A program made the translations under genes and the position numbers. From Chara braunii (taxonomy: Eukaryota > Streptophyta > Charophyceae > Charales > Characeae): a DNA stretch of 34,727 nucleotides. The stretch spans positions 233,778-268,504 of the forward strand of contig BFEA01000462.1 of the NCBI GenBank assembly GCA_003427395.1, read 5' to 3'. Of the stretch, positions 9,856 through 20,269 are shown in pieces; within the stretch, counting starts at the first letter, position 1; every line of letters begins with the position of its first letter. The notes under the pieces were generated by a model, which was not told where the DNA came from, did no database searches, and saw nothing but the letters and a program-made list of their open reading frames with translations.

Positions 9856-10701
9856 GAAGATTGAACCTCATGAAAGCAGCTGATTCATATCATATTTAGA
9901 CTAGGGTGGGAAAGTTAGGAGAACTACGATACAATTAGGAATTTAGGATAGAATAGATGTATTATCATAGTGTAGAGTCTGTAGACCTGTAGAAGTTAAT
10001 GGTCATGAAAAGATGGGGAACTTCAGATTAGAAAAGCAAAAATATAGGTAAGAATCCGTAAGATATACAAGAATGAAAGGAAACTTCAGGAGGGGATATG
10101 ACTTAGGGATAAAGATTGATAGATGGGATAGAGGATGATAAAGGAAATGCCGGGGATATGTAGATTTAATAGATACGAATAAGGAACGTCTAAATGGTGC
10201 AGGCTTGGCTTAGGCGGGGTAAGGGGGGGCTTTCTGGTGTAAATGTACATCATAGGCTGAGATGGTATATATAGCAGGATGGACAGGGAGAACGGGAAAG
10301 GTACTTCAGGAATAGCAGACTATTGGAGTAGGAAAGGAAATGGATAGGGAGGTAGTTATGGGGTGGAGATGACTTAGGCATGGAAAGATACGATCAAAGA
10401 TTGGCAGGCGGCCTGAAGGACTGTGCAGAACCTCCCCCCCTCCTCCCCCCAACCCCCCGTTGCAAAACCCCTGGTGGCTGCTCTACTGCGTGTCTGGGTG
10501 CTGCTAGTAAGCCTCCGGACCAGTAGAATAGCCCCCGACGATGGATGAAGGTTGGGAGATGGGCGGTCTGTAGCAGCCCCCCCTGGTTTAGGCGTCTAGT
10601 GCCGGAAGGGCTGGGTTGTTCCCCATTGCTACATTTGTGTACAAGATGCTTGCCGGTGATAAGCAACCGTTTTGGTTAAAACCAAAAGAGAAAAAAAGAT
10701 T
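9856..10701 (+). other. Probable LINE 3' untranslated region
   Basis: This stretch has no coding sense. It is A/G-rich to about 10380, then holds a C-rich run (about 10434-10460), and ends in TTTGTGTACAAGATGC followed by an A-rich stretch (10678-10700). Plant LINE tails often look like this, so I take the A-rich stretch as the 3' end. The exact end is not certain. Confidence 0.45.
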
Positions 10702-10802
10702 GTCATCGTATAAATGACATGTTCATCTACAAGGACAAAAGCAAAACATTTGCCCACCCATAGGCGGTCGAATTGAACTGAAGCAATCTGGAAATATTAA
10801 TG

Positions 10803-11060
10803 TGCAGCCGATCAGCTCAGTGGGCAGAGCACCGGCTGCATATGCGCATTGTGGCTTGAGGTTGTGGGTTCAAAACCCTGCAAGTAGCTTGGCTCACACA
10901 TGGATGTTGACCGACGGACGGCTGCACACACCAATCCCTTGGGGGTAGGTGTATGGCAAGGATTACAGACACTGCCTGCACCGGGTAGCCTATGAGTAGG
11001 CTTGCCTGAGGATGTTGGCCATGGATTGCTCCTGATGATCTTGCCCAAGTATGGCATATC
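10803..11060 (+). mobile_element. tRNA-like SINE head, second copy type
   Basis: CAGCTCAGTGGGCAGAGC (about 10813-10830) matches a tRNA D-arm/A box, and GGTTCAAAACC (10867-10877) matches a B box within a short GGG/CCC stem. The tRNA part is followed by about 180 bp of unrelated body. The anticodon stem does not fold cleanly, so it is a SINE or tRNA relic and not a working tRNA. The right end is arbitrary. Confidence 0.6.
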
Positions 11061-11075
11061 ACACTTGGTACCATT

Positions 11076-11280
11076 TGAGATCGTAGCACGTACGATAGAG
11101 CACAGCTGTTAGATAATGATGAACATGGGTTCGAGTCTGACTTGGGACTTTAGTGGGTGTTTCTAGCACAGATAGACGTATCATGCACAGAATTGTACAT
11201 AATGATGACGTGGGTTCGGCTTGGGACTTTTGTGGGGTTTCTAGCACAGAGAGGCATATCATGCACAGATCTGTACAACT
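11076..11280 (+). mobile_element. Third tRNA-like unit with internal tandem duplication
   Basis: A decayed A box (TAGCACGTACGATAGAGC, about 11084-11101) and a better B box (GGTTCGAGTC, about 11128-11137) lie next to each other. From 11114 a unit of about 80-87 bp is repeated: both copies run from AATGATGA through GGGTTCG, TTGGGACTTT and TTTCTAGCACAGA to the TCATGCACAGA(A/T) TGTACA region (11114-11200 and 11201-11279). The second copy has small deletions. Confidence 0.55.
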
Positions 11281-11362
11281 TTTAGGCTACATGGCACTCA
11301 CACACAGCCTTCGGCACATATACACGGCCTACGGCCATACACATAGCCTATGGGCACATAGA
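11281..11362. repeat. Minisatellite, first block
   Basis: This block holds degenerate copies of a unit of about 20 bp of the form CACA-GCCTACGG-CACATA. It is the same unit as in the cleaner block at 11621-11766. Confidence 0.7.
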
Positions 11363-11371
11363 AAGCTGGTA

Positions 11372-11550
11372 CAATTGTAATACTGATTAGCCAGGGTCTA
11401 GACGATGCCTGAATCAGGATTCTGGGGGGGGGGGCATAGGGCAGCATGGCTGTGTTCCTGTCAAGGATGGCAAAACTGTTGAGTGAGTTAGTAATACAAT
11501 TGTAATACTGATGAGGCAGGATCTAGACGATGCCGTAGCAGGACTCGGGG
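11372..11550. repeat. Dispersed direct repeat pair
   Basis: ACAATTGTAATACTGAT, then AG-CAGG, then TCTAGACGATGCC occurs at about 11372 and again at about 11496. The copies are some 125 bp apart, and each is followed by a G-rich run. A run of ten Gs lies near 11426-11435. Confidence 0.7.
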
Positions 11551-11620
11551 GTTTGATAAAGCCGCGCATGGCGGTGGCCATGTGAAGGACGTAGATAGAA
11601 CTGTCAACTCTACTAGCACA

Positions 11621-11766
11621 GAGAGCCTACGGGCACAACACACAGCCTACGGGCACAACACACAGCCTACGGGCACAATACATAGCGTTAAGAGCACAAT
11701 ACACAGCATACAGGCACACACATACGGCCTATGGGCACACACATACAGGCTATGGCCGTACACACA
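11621..11766. repeat. Minisatellite, 20-21 bp unit, about seven copies
   Basis: The core unit is CACAGCCTACGGGCACAACA. The first three copies are 20 bp and nearly identical (11621, 11641, 11661). Later ones are 21 bp and more diverged, with CACACA or CAATA at the ends. Confidence 0.9.
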
Positions 11767-12217
11767 GGTAGCTACAATGCCAGGGCAGGGGGGGGGCATA
11801 GCCGGTCCTAGCTAGGGGTGTCATAGCGCTAGATCTGGGGCTTGGGGAGGCTATCAGACACAGTCACTGATATGCTCGCCAGGGGTTAGGGTAGTGGGTG
11901 GGGCTGATGGAAACGAGCCTGGCATCCGAAGTACTCCTGTGACAAGGGTCGCCCGATCATGCTTCAACCAGGGCTGGGTGGGATATCTGTTTAGCCCTAA
12001 CGGCTGTCCGGTCCAATTCACCTGGCTCGTTCATCGCCCTGAGTGATTAACACTGAGGTAGGATAGGCGGAATAGGGTATGCTGGGAAAATTGACGAGAG
12101 GATGGGCAGGGAGGCGGTATCACAAGTCAAAATTGTCAGGACAACCAATGGCTGACTGATGACTGCGACCACTGTATGTCTGGAACCTGGCCTCTACAAC
12201 AGCCTGGGCTTTTACGT
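11767..12217. other. Gene-free stretch
   Basis: Short open frames only. No protein motif, RNA gene or clear repeat is seen apart from short G runs. Confidence 0.45.
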
Positions 12218-12278
12218 GAAAAGAAAGAAAGAAAAGAAAAGAAGAAAAGAAAAGAAGAAAAGAAAAGAAAAAAAAAAA
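12218..12278. repeat. A-rich GAAA/GAAAA microsatellite
   Basis: Runs of GAAA, GAAAA and GAAGAAAA end in a pure A run. It could be a free microsatellite or the tail of a lost non-LTR copy. I see no SINE or LINE body directly upstream. Confidence 0.85.
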
Positions 12279-12394
12279 TCTGGTATACACCACTTTCCTC
12301 GAAGAAATTCATCTGTTTTTCTTTTCAGGGCAACTCCACAAAAATGTCCCTGGTACGATCGAAACATGTTGTTAGTCAGAAAGTATTTGGATTA

Positions 12395-12516
12395 GACCAC
12401 AGTCCAGCTTCATTCAAGATGATGTGTAGTGGAGCAAGACTCTATGCCAGTTGTCGACCACAGTCCAGCTTCATTCAAGATGATGTGTAGTGGAGCACGA
12501 CTCTATGCCAGTTGTT
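12395..12516. repeat. 61-bp tandem duplication
   Basis: Two adjacent 61-bp units (12395-12455 and 12456-12516) differ at two positions only. Both begin GACCACAGTCCAGCTTC and end TATGCCAGTTGT. Such low divergence points to a recent event. Confidence 0.95.
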
Positions 12517-13119
12517 GAGTGAGCATCAGCGATGACGACTGTCTCCGTTGTTGTTGGTGTGCTACAGTGTGCTGGCAGACTAGTTGGGGATGGCATACAA
12601 TGGCGTCTGTGTGCAGTTGTTGTAGTCTTTTATATCCTTGTGATCACGTGTTCAGAGGTCAAAGTATAGTCTAGCAGAGCTTGAATCTTTTACAATTGTT
12701 TTACACCCCCCCCATATGCTCCGTTTGGTGCCTAACAAGAAGTGAAGAGAGGTTAAACCGCCAGTACATGGCCCCAGCCTTGGAGAAAGATTTTGTCGCC
12801 ATAAGAAAGCCTCGGAGCAACTTTCAGGGCCGGCGTGGGCCATTAATGAAAATCATCAATGGTCAGCCTCTCATTTCGGGCCTCAAGACGCGCGTTGTCA
12901 GGCCCACAGCCTCAGGTGCCCATGTACTGTCGGTTCAAGGCCTTTCTTGCGATCATGGCAGTGTCATCTGCATCTCCTGAAGAGGAACGCATGTGTTCAT
13001 GCATGTGGGTGTTGTGACGACCTGCAGGTAATCGGATTGGCAAGACTAAATGAGGTATACATTCCTAAGATAGCCGTTCAGTTGGCCAAACAGAACAGTT
13101 CTGATCAACACTGTACTGT
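12517..13119. other. Gene-free stretch left of element A
   Basis: I see no coding motif, RNA gene or repeat here. The last bases (ACTGT) form the left flank of the gypsy LTR. Confidence 0.45.
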
Positions 13120-15736
13120 TGTGACGCCCAACCTCACGCCGAGCTCGACTTCCTGATCGGAGTGGGATGGGGGTCCGGAAGTGCGAAAAGGGGGTGCGCC
13201 AAGGATTTTAGGAAAGTGGGGGGCGAGTCCCAGGTCAGAACTGAGATCTCATGTGGCAAGGTTTAGGGGCAGTTGTGCAAGATGGTAGGCACAAGGCACG
13301 TCTGGCTTTTACGTCGTGGAAAATGGAACTACCATCTTCGCTGGCTTCGTCGCCGGGGGCGGATTCAAATTTGGTGGACGGGCGGGACGCTATGGTTGTC
13401 GTGTTGTCTGAACAGTTGCTGGTGTCGCTCGTAGCAAGCCTCAGAATCCGACGAGGCTGGCCTCAGACGGAGGTTGTGCGTGCGCTGCTCGGCTTCGGTT
13501 CGGGTTCGTCGCATAAATCTCGTGGTTCGATGCGCGCGGTCTTGCTGGCATTCCAGGCACGGCGTGCGGGGCCAATAGCGAGCTATGGAATTCCACGGTA
13601 CTACCGTGAGTTGGTGATACGGAAGAAGACTTTAGAAGGGAGGAAAATCGGTATTGATAGCGACGAAACCTGAAGATATATAATATTGGGTATTACTGGT
13701 GTTGGGATAGTTCGGGATCCTAGGATTCTTGCCTATAGCCCACTGAAAGTCCCCTTCACATAGTCGATCGTTTTCAGTTCGACAGGGATATTCAAGATTT
13801 CTCAGGTTCCCCCGCCGTCTAAGTTGTTCCCTCTCCCAGTATTCACGGTATTTCGGGTCCCTTAAGCTCTCACGATCGGTGACCCAGAAGGGCGCTTCTG
13901 TAACCGTCTCCTATTTGGCGGATACACATTTCTTATGGTGAAGCAAGGTCGGGGTCGACTCATGCAGACGTGCGCGTATGTCGCGACTCCGCTTTTTGGA
14001 TCGTTGTCATACACGAGAGCGCGCATGAGCGGGAATGGCTCGCGGCTTGGCCTTCCGCATCGGCGGGCCCGTGGTGAGTGGTCTTGTTGGCGTATCGATC
14101 CTATCCCGCATGCATGCAACTACCCTTTTTTGCAAACATCATCCAACCATTACACGCATATCCATGCCATTGGTAACGGAAGAAAGAAAAAGGAGCAACC
14201 ACTTCGGCGTCGAGGATCAACACATCACAACATTCGCGGGGTCACACAAGAATCAAAGGCTGGCAATCGAACAAAAACATGCACTATGAACATATCCAAC
14301 CAGATCCAGAGTTATCGTGCAGCGCAGATGGATATTAGAAAGTGACGAAATTTGGATTAAGCTAACACCATTGAGCAAAACAAAATGGAAGACTCAAAAG
14401 ACGACTTAAGAAGGGGTGGGAGAAGGGCGCAAGTTCATTCGACAACACACAAGGAACAGAAGATCCACGGCAATTCACTAGGGCATATGAAATGGCCACA
14501 ACAAAATTGGCCAATGTTGGAATCAAAAATTGTACAGAAGGTTGGGAGAAAGACATTATTCCACGCACATCTGTCCTCTTTCTCTCCCTCTCTCTCCACA
14601 CCACTCCCGATGTGGGCAGTCCGTCGCCTCGCATCAACACAGAGTTGTCACCCCGCTTGGTCCGAATATGCAAGCTAGGTTCGCCCGTGTGCCACAGTTC
14701 GTCGCGGCCCACACGGCAACCCCACATACTCAGCACCAGCTCGTCAGATCGCCCAACTCTCTCATCTACTCACCTCCCAAGTTGAGTCGTTAGTCGATCC
14801 TTACTGACCACGCTAACCTCGGTTTGCGTTCAAGTACGCAAATGATTGGAGAATCATGTATAAATGATATGATTACACCTTGCGCACCAAATTGCAACAA
14901 ACCGTGCAAGCAATCTTACATCAACAAATGGAACAAAAGTTCAAAAATTCATAGAGAAGCAACTAATCGCGCTTGCAAAATTATAATATGCATGCTTGCG
15001 CGAAAAACCCGGGATTATGCCCAAGTGAGAGGAAGGGGAAGAGAAGGAAGTGCCTACATCTGCATGGCCAAGCCGCGGCGTGGGGGACGGAACCACTCTC
15101 CACTCGTCAATCTAGTCGTGCAACGTGGGGACCAATCAGATCAGAGAAAGGGATGTCAGGCGGGGGTGAGGCGGGAAGGAGAAAACATGAAGGACATCAA
15201 GAACAAGAACATTGTAGTTGCAAGTGCGCCCGCCAGAAATTACAGTTACACGCAAGATTAAGGCGCACATCAGAGCCTCGATCTTGCCAAGGCACGGTGC
15301 GCGTGAGCAGGATGCGTCGTGCAGCCAGAGTGCCAGGTACCTAAATTCCTAGTCTAAATCCTAATTGCAGAAGAAAAAAAAAGAAATTCCAAAACGAAAA
15401 ACAATTTCGAGAGCCCTCGGGGGCTTGACATCAGTTGAAAATTTGAAAATGACATTCCCGTGCGTTGATCGTGCCAAAATTTCCATTTCCCACAACAGAA
15501 CAAGAAAGAAGTTATGGCGACCATTATTTATCGCGCTCACTAGGGTGCGGTCACCCAATCGTCTGCGGAGGACTTTCCCGGCCCTGGTCCTGAAAGCCAA
15601 AAAGAAAGAAGCGAGGGTGTCCATGCAACTTGCCCAGCCGACCCATACCCATGCACTCCACCCGACCAACCAGTCCCCTACCCGTGAAGCAACTTCCGGC
15701 AGAAAGTCCCGCGATTACAGAAAGTAGTTCGTCACA
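13120..15736 (-). repeat. 3' LTR of element A
   Basis: It starts TGTGACG and ends CGTCACA, a perfect 7-bp terminal inverted repeat with TG...CA. It aligns with 24039-26641 over its length, and most differences I checked are C/T or G/A transitions. It lacks the 166-bp duplication seen in the other copy but has about 100 bp (roughly 14822-14930) that the other lacks. Open frames inside it (such as 13251-13673 and 13935-14345) recur in the other LTR but show no known domain. Confidence 0.92.
13675..13684 (-). promoter_or_regulatory. Candidate TATA element in 3' LTR of A
   Basis: The - strand reads ATTATATATC. The same sequence occurs in the other LTR at 24583-24592. It lies about 550 bp from the LTR end next to the internal side of the element's 5' copy, a plausible U3/R border. 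Confidence 0.3.
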
Positions 15737-15745
15737 TATGTGACG
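15730..15745. repeat. 16-bp perfect palindrome at inner edge of 3' LTR
   Basis: CGTCACATATGTGACG spans the LTR edge. The left half is the LTR terminus. The right half plus CCCA repeats the outer LTR terminus (TGTGACGCCCA at 13120). No purine-rich tract sits where one is expected. Confidence 0.9.
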
Positions 15746-16334
15746 CCCAGGGGATTCCAATCTTGAGCAAGCTCCTGCTTGCTCTCTCATCAGGTGTCGA
15801 TCCGTGATCTGAGGATCGACGCGGAGCTTGCACGTGCCACTTACTGTAAGATCCGAGTGTGGAAGTCGTCCATCGTGGCATTTGTGCGCGCAATCCTAAA
15901 CGCTACCTGGGAAAGACAATCTAATGACGGGCGGAGGTGGTGGTGGATGGGCGTGCGGAAAGGGAGGCATGAAGCAACGAATTTCCCTGTCACCAGTGGG
16001 GAGGGGGACATAGTAGATATTGCGATGGATACGAGGGAAGCGCGGGTGTCGACGCTGGTGAGGGAGGGAGGCGAGGTAGTCGGGGTAGAGGGTGCAAAAG
16101 GGGGGGGCGGATGGGAGCGCGGGAATCTTCGTAGTCTTCGCATGCGGGGATTGCGCCCATGATCGGGCAATAAAGCTCTATATTATTAAATTTCTGCCAA
16201 TCTGCGCTAAAGAGAAGGACGTGGAGGGGGAAAGAGGTGACGAGCGAGCGAGTGGTAGCATGTGGGAAGACAGTGACCAGGAGGCGGGTGGAGTAGAGAT
16301 GGTGGAAGAGGGAAGGCGGAAGGGGTGCCATCCG

Positions 16335-18006
16335 TCAGGGAACGGGGGTCGGGCTTTGAGTTGCTGAAGGGCGAGGAATCACGGGGACAGCGGGATGACG
16401 ACCAGGGAGGAAGCCCGAGCACCCGCATCTCGACGTAGGCGAAGGTTGGGCCGTGGAGAGGATTGAACCGGTGATCGATCCCTCTGCAGTGGCGCCTCTA
16501 TTTCTCTCGATCTCCTCATGTGGATTGAGCATCGGATCGCCCTGCAGCAGTTTTGGCAGCGGCCCTTCTGATTCCTCGATTGGCCGCTTGCCATTCGCCG
16601 CCGCTCGTCTTCTTTGTGCCACGGCCTCTTTCTCCTCCCTGCTCAGCTCGGTAGGACCACTCGATTCACCCGATCCGCCCTCTCCCTCCTCAGACTCCTC
16701 CCGTCCCGAGCTGGCCTCTTCCAACTCGGCGTCTCCGATTCGTTCACTCGATTCGTCCAACTCGGCGTCTCCGATCCGACTCAGCCTTCGATTCTTCCTC
16801 CTCAGGCGTTTCCTCTCCTTCCGTGTATTGAAGATGATCGTCCTTCTGGATTTCTTCCTCGATTGCTTCTTCTTCCTCTTCTGCGGCTTTCGCGCTGGTT
16901 TCTCCTACGTTCACTCGTCGGATGAGAGGGTCCCAGAAGGAGAGATCAGCGACGTCGATGACCAGGTAAGCGCCCTCTGAGGGATAGTAGCAATTATCCC
17001 TGTCAAGCTCCGTGCACATAGACCACAGGAGATGGGGGACCAAGGTACGAGTGAGCGTGGCTGTCCCGGCCTCTTGTCGTAGCGCGAGAGGATCTCCAAA
17101 GCCAGATCGTCCAGTAGTTGGGCCAAAAACACCAGCAACTCGTTCGTAATCGAGTCAAGGTGGCCGTCGCGCACTTCCCCAAACAGGATCCAAGAAGTTC
17201 TCCCTCCGTGTTCGTTCTCCAGGCCTGGATGATCAATAACTCCACCTCGCCATCCGGGATCTCGTCCTCCTCGCTCTTGTAAGCAGGCTCCGCCCAATGG
17301 AAGACGACTTCGAGGAGGTAGAAGATGAGTGCACGTAAGCGTGCCACCACCGTGCCCACTTGGCCGCGTCCAGCATCGGTACGTCCAACTGCCTAATTCT
17401 GAAGGATAGAGCGGGGTCCACAGCAGACTGTCAAAACGTAGGAGTATCGGATGGAAGGCCGAAGGTGGAGAGGCGATAACGATTCATTGAGGTCGAGCGA
17501 AAGGACGAAGCTCCGGGAGGAGGACCTCTGGCGCGGTGGGGGAGACCCGAAGTTGGAGATCGATGTCGTTGGCTATCACAATGCGATCGCGCGATCGAGC
17601 TAGTAATCGCACCCATGCAGTCGTGATGTTCGTTGCCCAGCCTCTCAGTTGCCGGGAGATCTCGGTATGCCTTGCCGGATGCAGCGTCGTGATGTCGCCT
17701 GTGAAGACTACAATGACGGACACGTGGCTCTCGCCAGGTGGAGACAGGCATAGGAAGGCCGACACCTCAGCCAATACACGTGTCGCCTCGGACTGCATGA
17801 ATCGGAACTCCGCCGCTGCGTGGATGGCCGTTGTACTAAAGAAGGCCGCGAATTGAAGAAGATTTAGTCTCAGTCGAGGACGCTGTACTTGTCGGATTGC
17901 AGAGAAGGCCCCCTCGAGTACCATTAGCCACTCGCTGATGACTTGTTCGGTGAAAAAATTCAAGGCGATGGCGGGGGAGATGAGGGTTGAGAAGAAGAGG
18001 GATCAA
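16335..18006 (-). pseudogene. Extra same-sense reading region of element A, unknown function
   Basis: Downstream of the integrase, a chain of - strand open pieces in changing frames reads like one protein of roughly 500-600 residues broken by about five indels and a stop. In order: 17484-18006 (helical, with Ile/Val/Phe-rich stretches such as SHVSVIVVFTGDITTL), 17344-17470 (RIRQLDVPMLDAAKWARWW), 17165-17340 (ALIFYLLEVVFHWAEPAY then an acidic stretch), 17080-17170 (LLVFLAQLLDDLALEILSRY), 16744-17043 (CYYPSEGAYLVIDVADLSFW then a Glu-rich tail) and 16335-16760 (Ser/Glu/Gly-rich with a QRRRAAANGKRP basic patch). I see no signal peptide, clear membrane segment or known enzyme motif. It could be an accessory ORF, an envelope-like ORF or a captured host gene. 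Confidence 0.5.
16728..16790. repeat. 33-bp imperfect tandem repeat in the extra reading region
   Basis: AACTCGGCGTCTCCGAT occurs twice about 33 bp apart, with a CGATTCGTC link. On the - strand this doubles an acidic DESSERIGDAEL-type segment. Confidence 0.7.
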
Positions 18007-18196
18007 GGTAGTCGAGATGGTTGTCTTCCTCCTCGTTGTCAAGGGACGTCGTGGATGATGGAAGAGAAGGGGAAGATGGGAGAGGACGAAGGTAGGACAC
18101 GTGTCAAATGATTGGGCGAGCCGATCGACTACCCGACACCTCCGGCGCGAGCCACGCCGTATTCACTCCACTAGGACCGAGCTGGACTGCGCAAAA

Positions 18197-18979
18197 TCAC
18201 CCGAAGAATCTTGATGCTAGCTTACCCTGGTGAGCACATTTCCTCACCTGCACTATGTCCCCTAACTTATACTGGGGCCGATGTCCAGTGTTCCCCTTTC
18301 GGGCCTCGTAGCTCCGGATCTGTCGTCCGTGGGCCATTTCAGTCATTCTTTGTCTTTTTCGAGCTAGCCGGGGGAGGGTTTTTTCCATTAATTTGAGGTG
18401 GTGTTGGGCCTTATCTTTGACCGTCGCTCTAATACCCCGTCGTGGAAGGGTCGTTTTATCATTTAGGCTCGGTAGGGCTACACAGGCCACACTATTGGTT
18501 CGTAATTGGAAGGGGGTCAGGCCGGTAAACTCGTGGGGTGTCCCTCGATGAATAGCAAGGATGTGGTCGACGATATCGGGCCAAGGCCTTGTATCTTTTG
18601 CCACGATATTACGCCGCAATGTTGTCTTGATTACGTTGGCGTTTTCTACCAGTCCGTTCGATTGTGACATATGGGGGGCAGTATTGCGGGCTGAGACACC
18701 ATGTAGGACCAGACTCCTCAAGACTTCCCCTTGGAATTTTGCCCCGTTGTCTGTTAAGATCTCCTCTGTGTTCTGATGCATTCCCAGAAAACAGTTGACA
18801 TACCGCATAATTTTCGCCGCTTGTCGAGTCTCGCAAGGATACGCCTTAATCCATTTTGAAAAGTGATCCACAAACACCAAAAAAAGTGAATATTCACAAT
18901 TATTTGGTATAGGGGGCACGACAATATCTGTGGTATCCATGTTGACCCTTCGGAACGGTCGTTCAACTGCGGTGGGCAC
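18197..18979 (-). pseudogene. Element A integrase, catalytic core to GPF region
   Basis: This 260-codon frame is the longest intact part of element A's pol. The catalytic triad is visible: Asp in NMDTTD (residue 15), Asp in ILTDNGAKF (77) and Glu in GLVENAN (112). The last two are 35 apart, as in retroviral-type DD35E integrases. The C-terminal KLASRFFG is the start of a GPY/F-type module, and a TGA (18197-18199) cuts it off. The zinc finger lies upstream in a broken part, where both Cys positions are Tyr. The start shown is arbitrary. No chromodomain is seen after it. Confidence 0.9.
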
Positions 18980-20206
18980 TATCGATCTAGGCGGCTGAAC
19001 CGGCGTCTTGTCGGCGGCATAGACGGGATAGTTTCGGACGATGAATTTAACATCGTTGCGAATATTGGACTACCATTCGTTATTATCGATAGCTGCCTAC
19101 GTGATCCGGACGGCGAAGTGAGCCGCCGTTTCCTCGTGGGCCGACTTAACCCAGTCAGACCTCATGAACGGATGAGGCACGGACACCCAAATCCCACTAC
19201 CATCCGTCTTTCGCTTTTCTAACCGTCCCTCATTCCATCGGTAGTCCCATGCCCTCTCATTGGCCCTCCTTCGTTCCTCCTTAGTGAAGTCTCAGAGGGA
19301 GTTCCCAACCACCGTAGCTATCAAGACGACATTTGTCCATACCTCGGCCCTTCTAAATCGTCGGGTTTTTTCCAACCTTCCGATGTGGCTTCGATAAATC
19401 GAGCTTCCGTCAGAATTTTATCTGTGCGGCACAAGGGAGATAACAGGACTTACCCGTAGTTTTATACTGGATGCAAGAACCGTGAGCTCGGTAGACACGC
19501 CACTGACAATCTACCCACTCGATGTACCCTTCCCCACTAGGACGCATAGGGACCGAGTAGACTCTTGAGATTGCTTCGCAAAAATAGCAAAATTTGTCGG
19601 GTAGGGAGAGAAAAGAGGAAGACGAGAGGGCAGAAAGAGGACCTTCGGGATTACCTTCATGCCTCATCGCCATTGTGTCTGTCGATCACTTCTTGGAGGT
19701 CCGAGGGAGGATGGCCACCTGTCCGTACGAGGGCTCGCCGGTTGGTTCCAGTTCCTTCCACGGTGTGATCTCTTCGCCCTTGGCCACCTTGCTAGGTCGG
19801 TGCAAGTGTGTCAGTCCGTCAGCGTTACCATGCTTCTTTGTCTTTCGGTGGACGATATCGAAATCGTATTCTTGCAGTTGCACAGCCAACGTTCGATCAT
19901 GCCCTTGTAGTTGGTAAGCCTCTTGAGAGCTAGCAGGGGCTCATGGTTCGTAACGAGAAGGAACTTTTGTCCGTACAAATACGCATGGAAGTGCTGAATC
20001 CCCCAAACAACCTCGTAGCACTCTCCCTGAGGAGCCGAATCGTTTCTTCTCTCGTCCGGTACCATTCGCGAAACGTACTCGACGTGTTCGCGGTCGTCTT
20101 TCCCCTTCTGAGCCAAAGTAGCGGAGATTGCTTCGGGTTGCCAGTCCGTAATAAGTTTGAATCGTTTTTTTGGGTCAAGCCGAATCAAAATGGGCGTTGT
20201 GGCCAA
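18980..20206 (-). pseudogene. Element A RNase H and integrase N-terminus, broken
   Basis: The RNase H opens in the 19811-20206 frame with LITDWQPEAISATLAQK, holding the first catalytic Asp. It continues through LVTNHEPLLAL to NADGLTHLHRP (19686-19889), the usual end of a gypsy RNase H. A linker (19410-19673) follows, then the integrase N-terminal region at about 19020-19160. That region has two His (SAHEETAAHFA) but Tyr in place of both zinc-binding Cys (RNYPVYAADK), and two TAG stops interrupt it. The frame changes at least twice. Confidence 0.8.
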
Positions 20207-20269
20207 AGCCTCCTTTAAGGTGACAAAGGACCATTCGCACTCGGTGTCCCAACTCAGCGGCTGGTCTTT

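Larger units (their letters stand above)
2040..10701 (+). mobile_element. Non-LTR retrotransposon (LINE), decayed, near full length
   Basis: Domains run in the order known for plant L1-like LINEs: a hydrophilic ORF1 region, then ORF2 with an AP-type endonuclease (5516-6295), reverse transcriptase (about 7151-7975) and a Cys/His finger near the C-terminus (9352-9405). A long gene-free 3' region ends near the A-rich stretch around 10680-10701. No LTRs flank it. Frameshifts and stops break ORF1 and ORF2 many times, so it cannot move by itself. The 5' end is a guess: it is set where G/A-rich coding-like sequence begins after the SINE. I found no target-site duplication. Confidence 0.8.

Noticed and set aside
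10803-10880. A working tRNA gene
   Set aside because: A and B boxes are present, but the acceptor and anticodon stems do not pair well. A SINE head is the better call.
11281-11766. CRISPR array
   Set aside because: The 20-21 bp units abut without unique spacers. It is a minisatellite.
13251-13673. 140-codon + strand frame repeated at 24159-24671
   Set aside because: It is shared only because both lie in the two LTRs of element A. There is no known domain, and it is antisense to the element.
13935-15344. Open frames in the 3' LTR with matches in the 5' LTR
   Set aside because: These are LTR sequence, not genes. They are explained by the LTR pair.
16453-16980. 175-codon + strand frame, Ser/Phe/Leu-rich
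   Set aside because: It is antisense to the acidic - strand part of the extra reading region. Composition fits a shadow.
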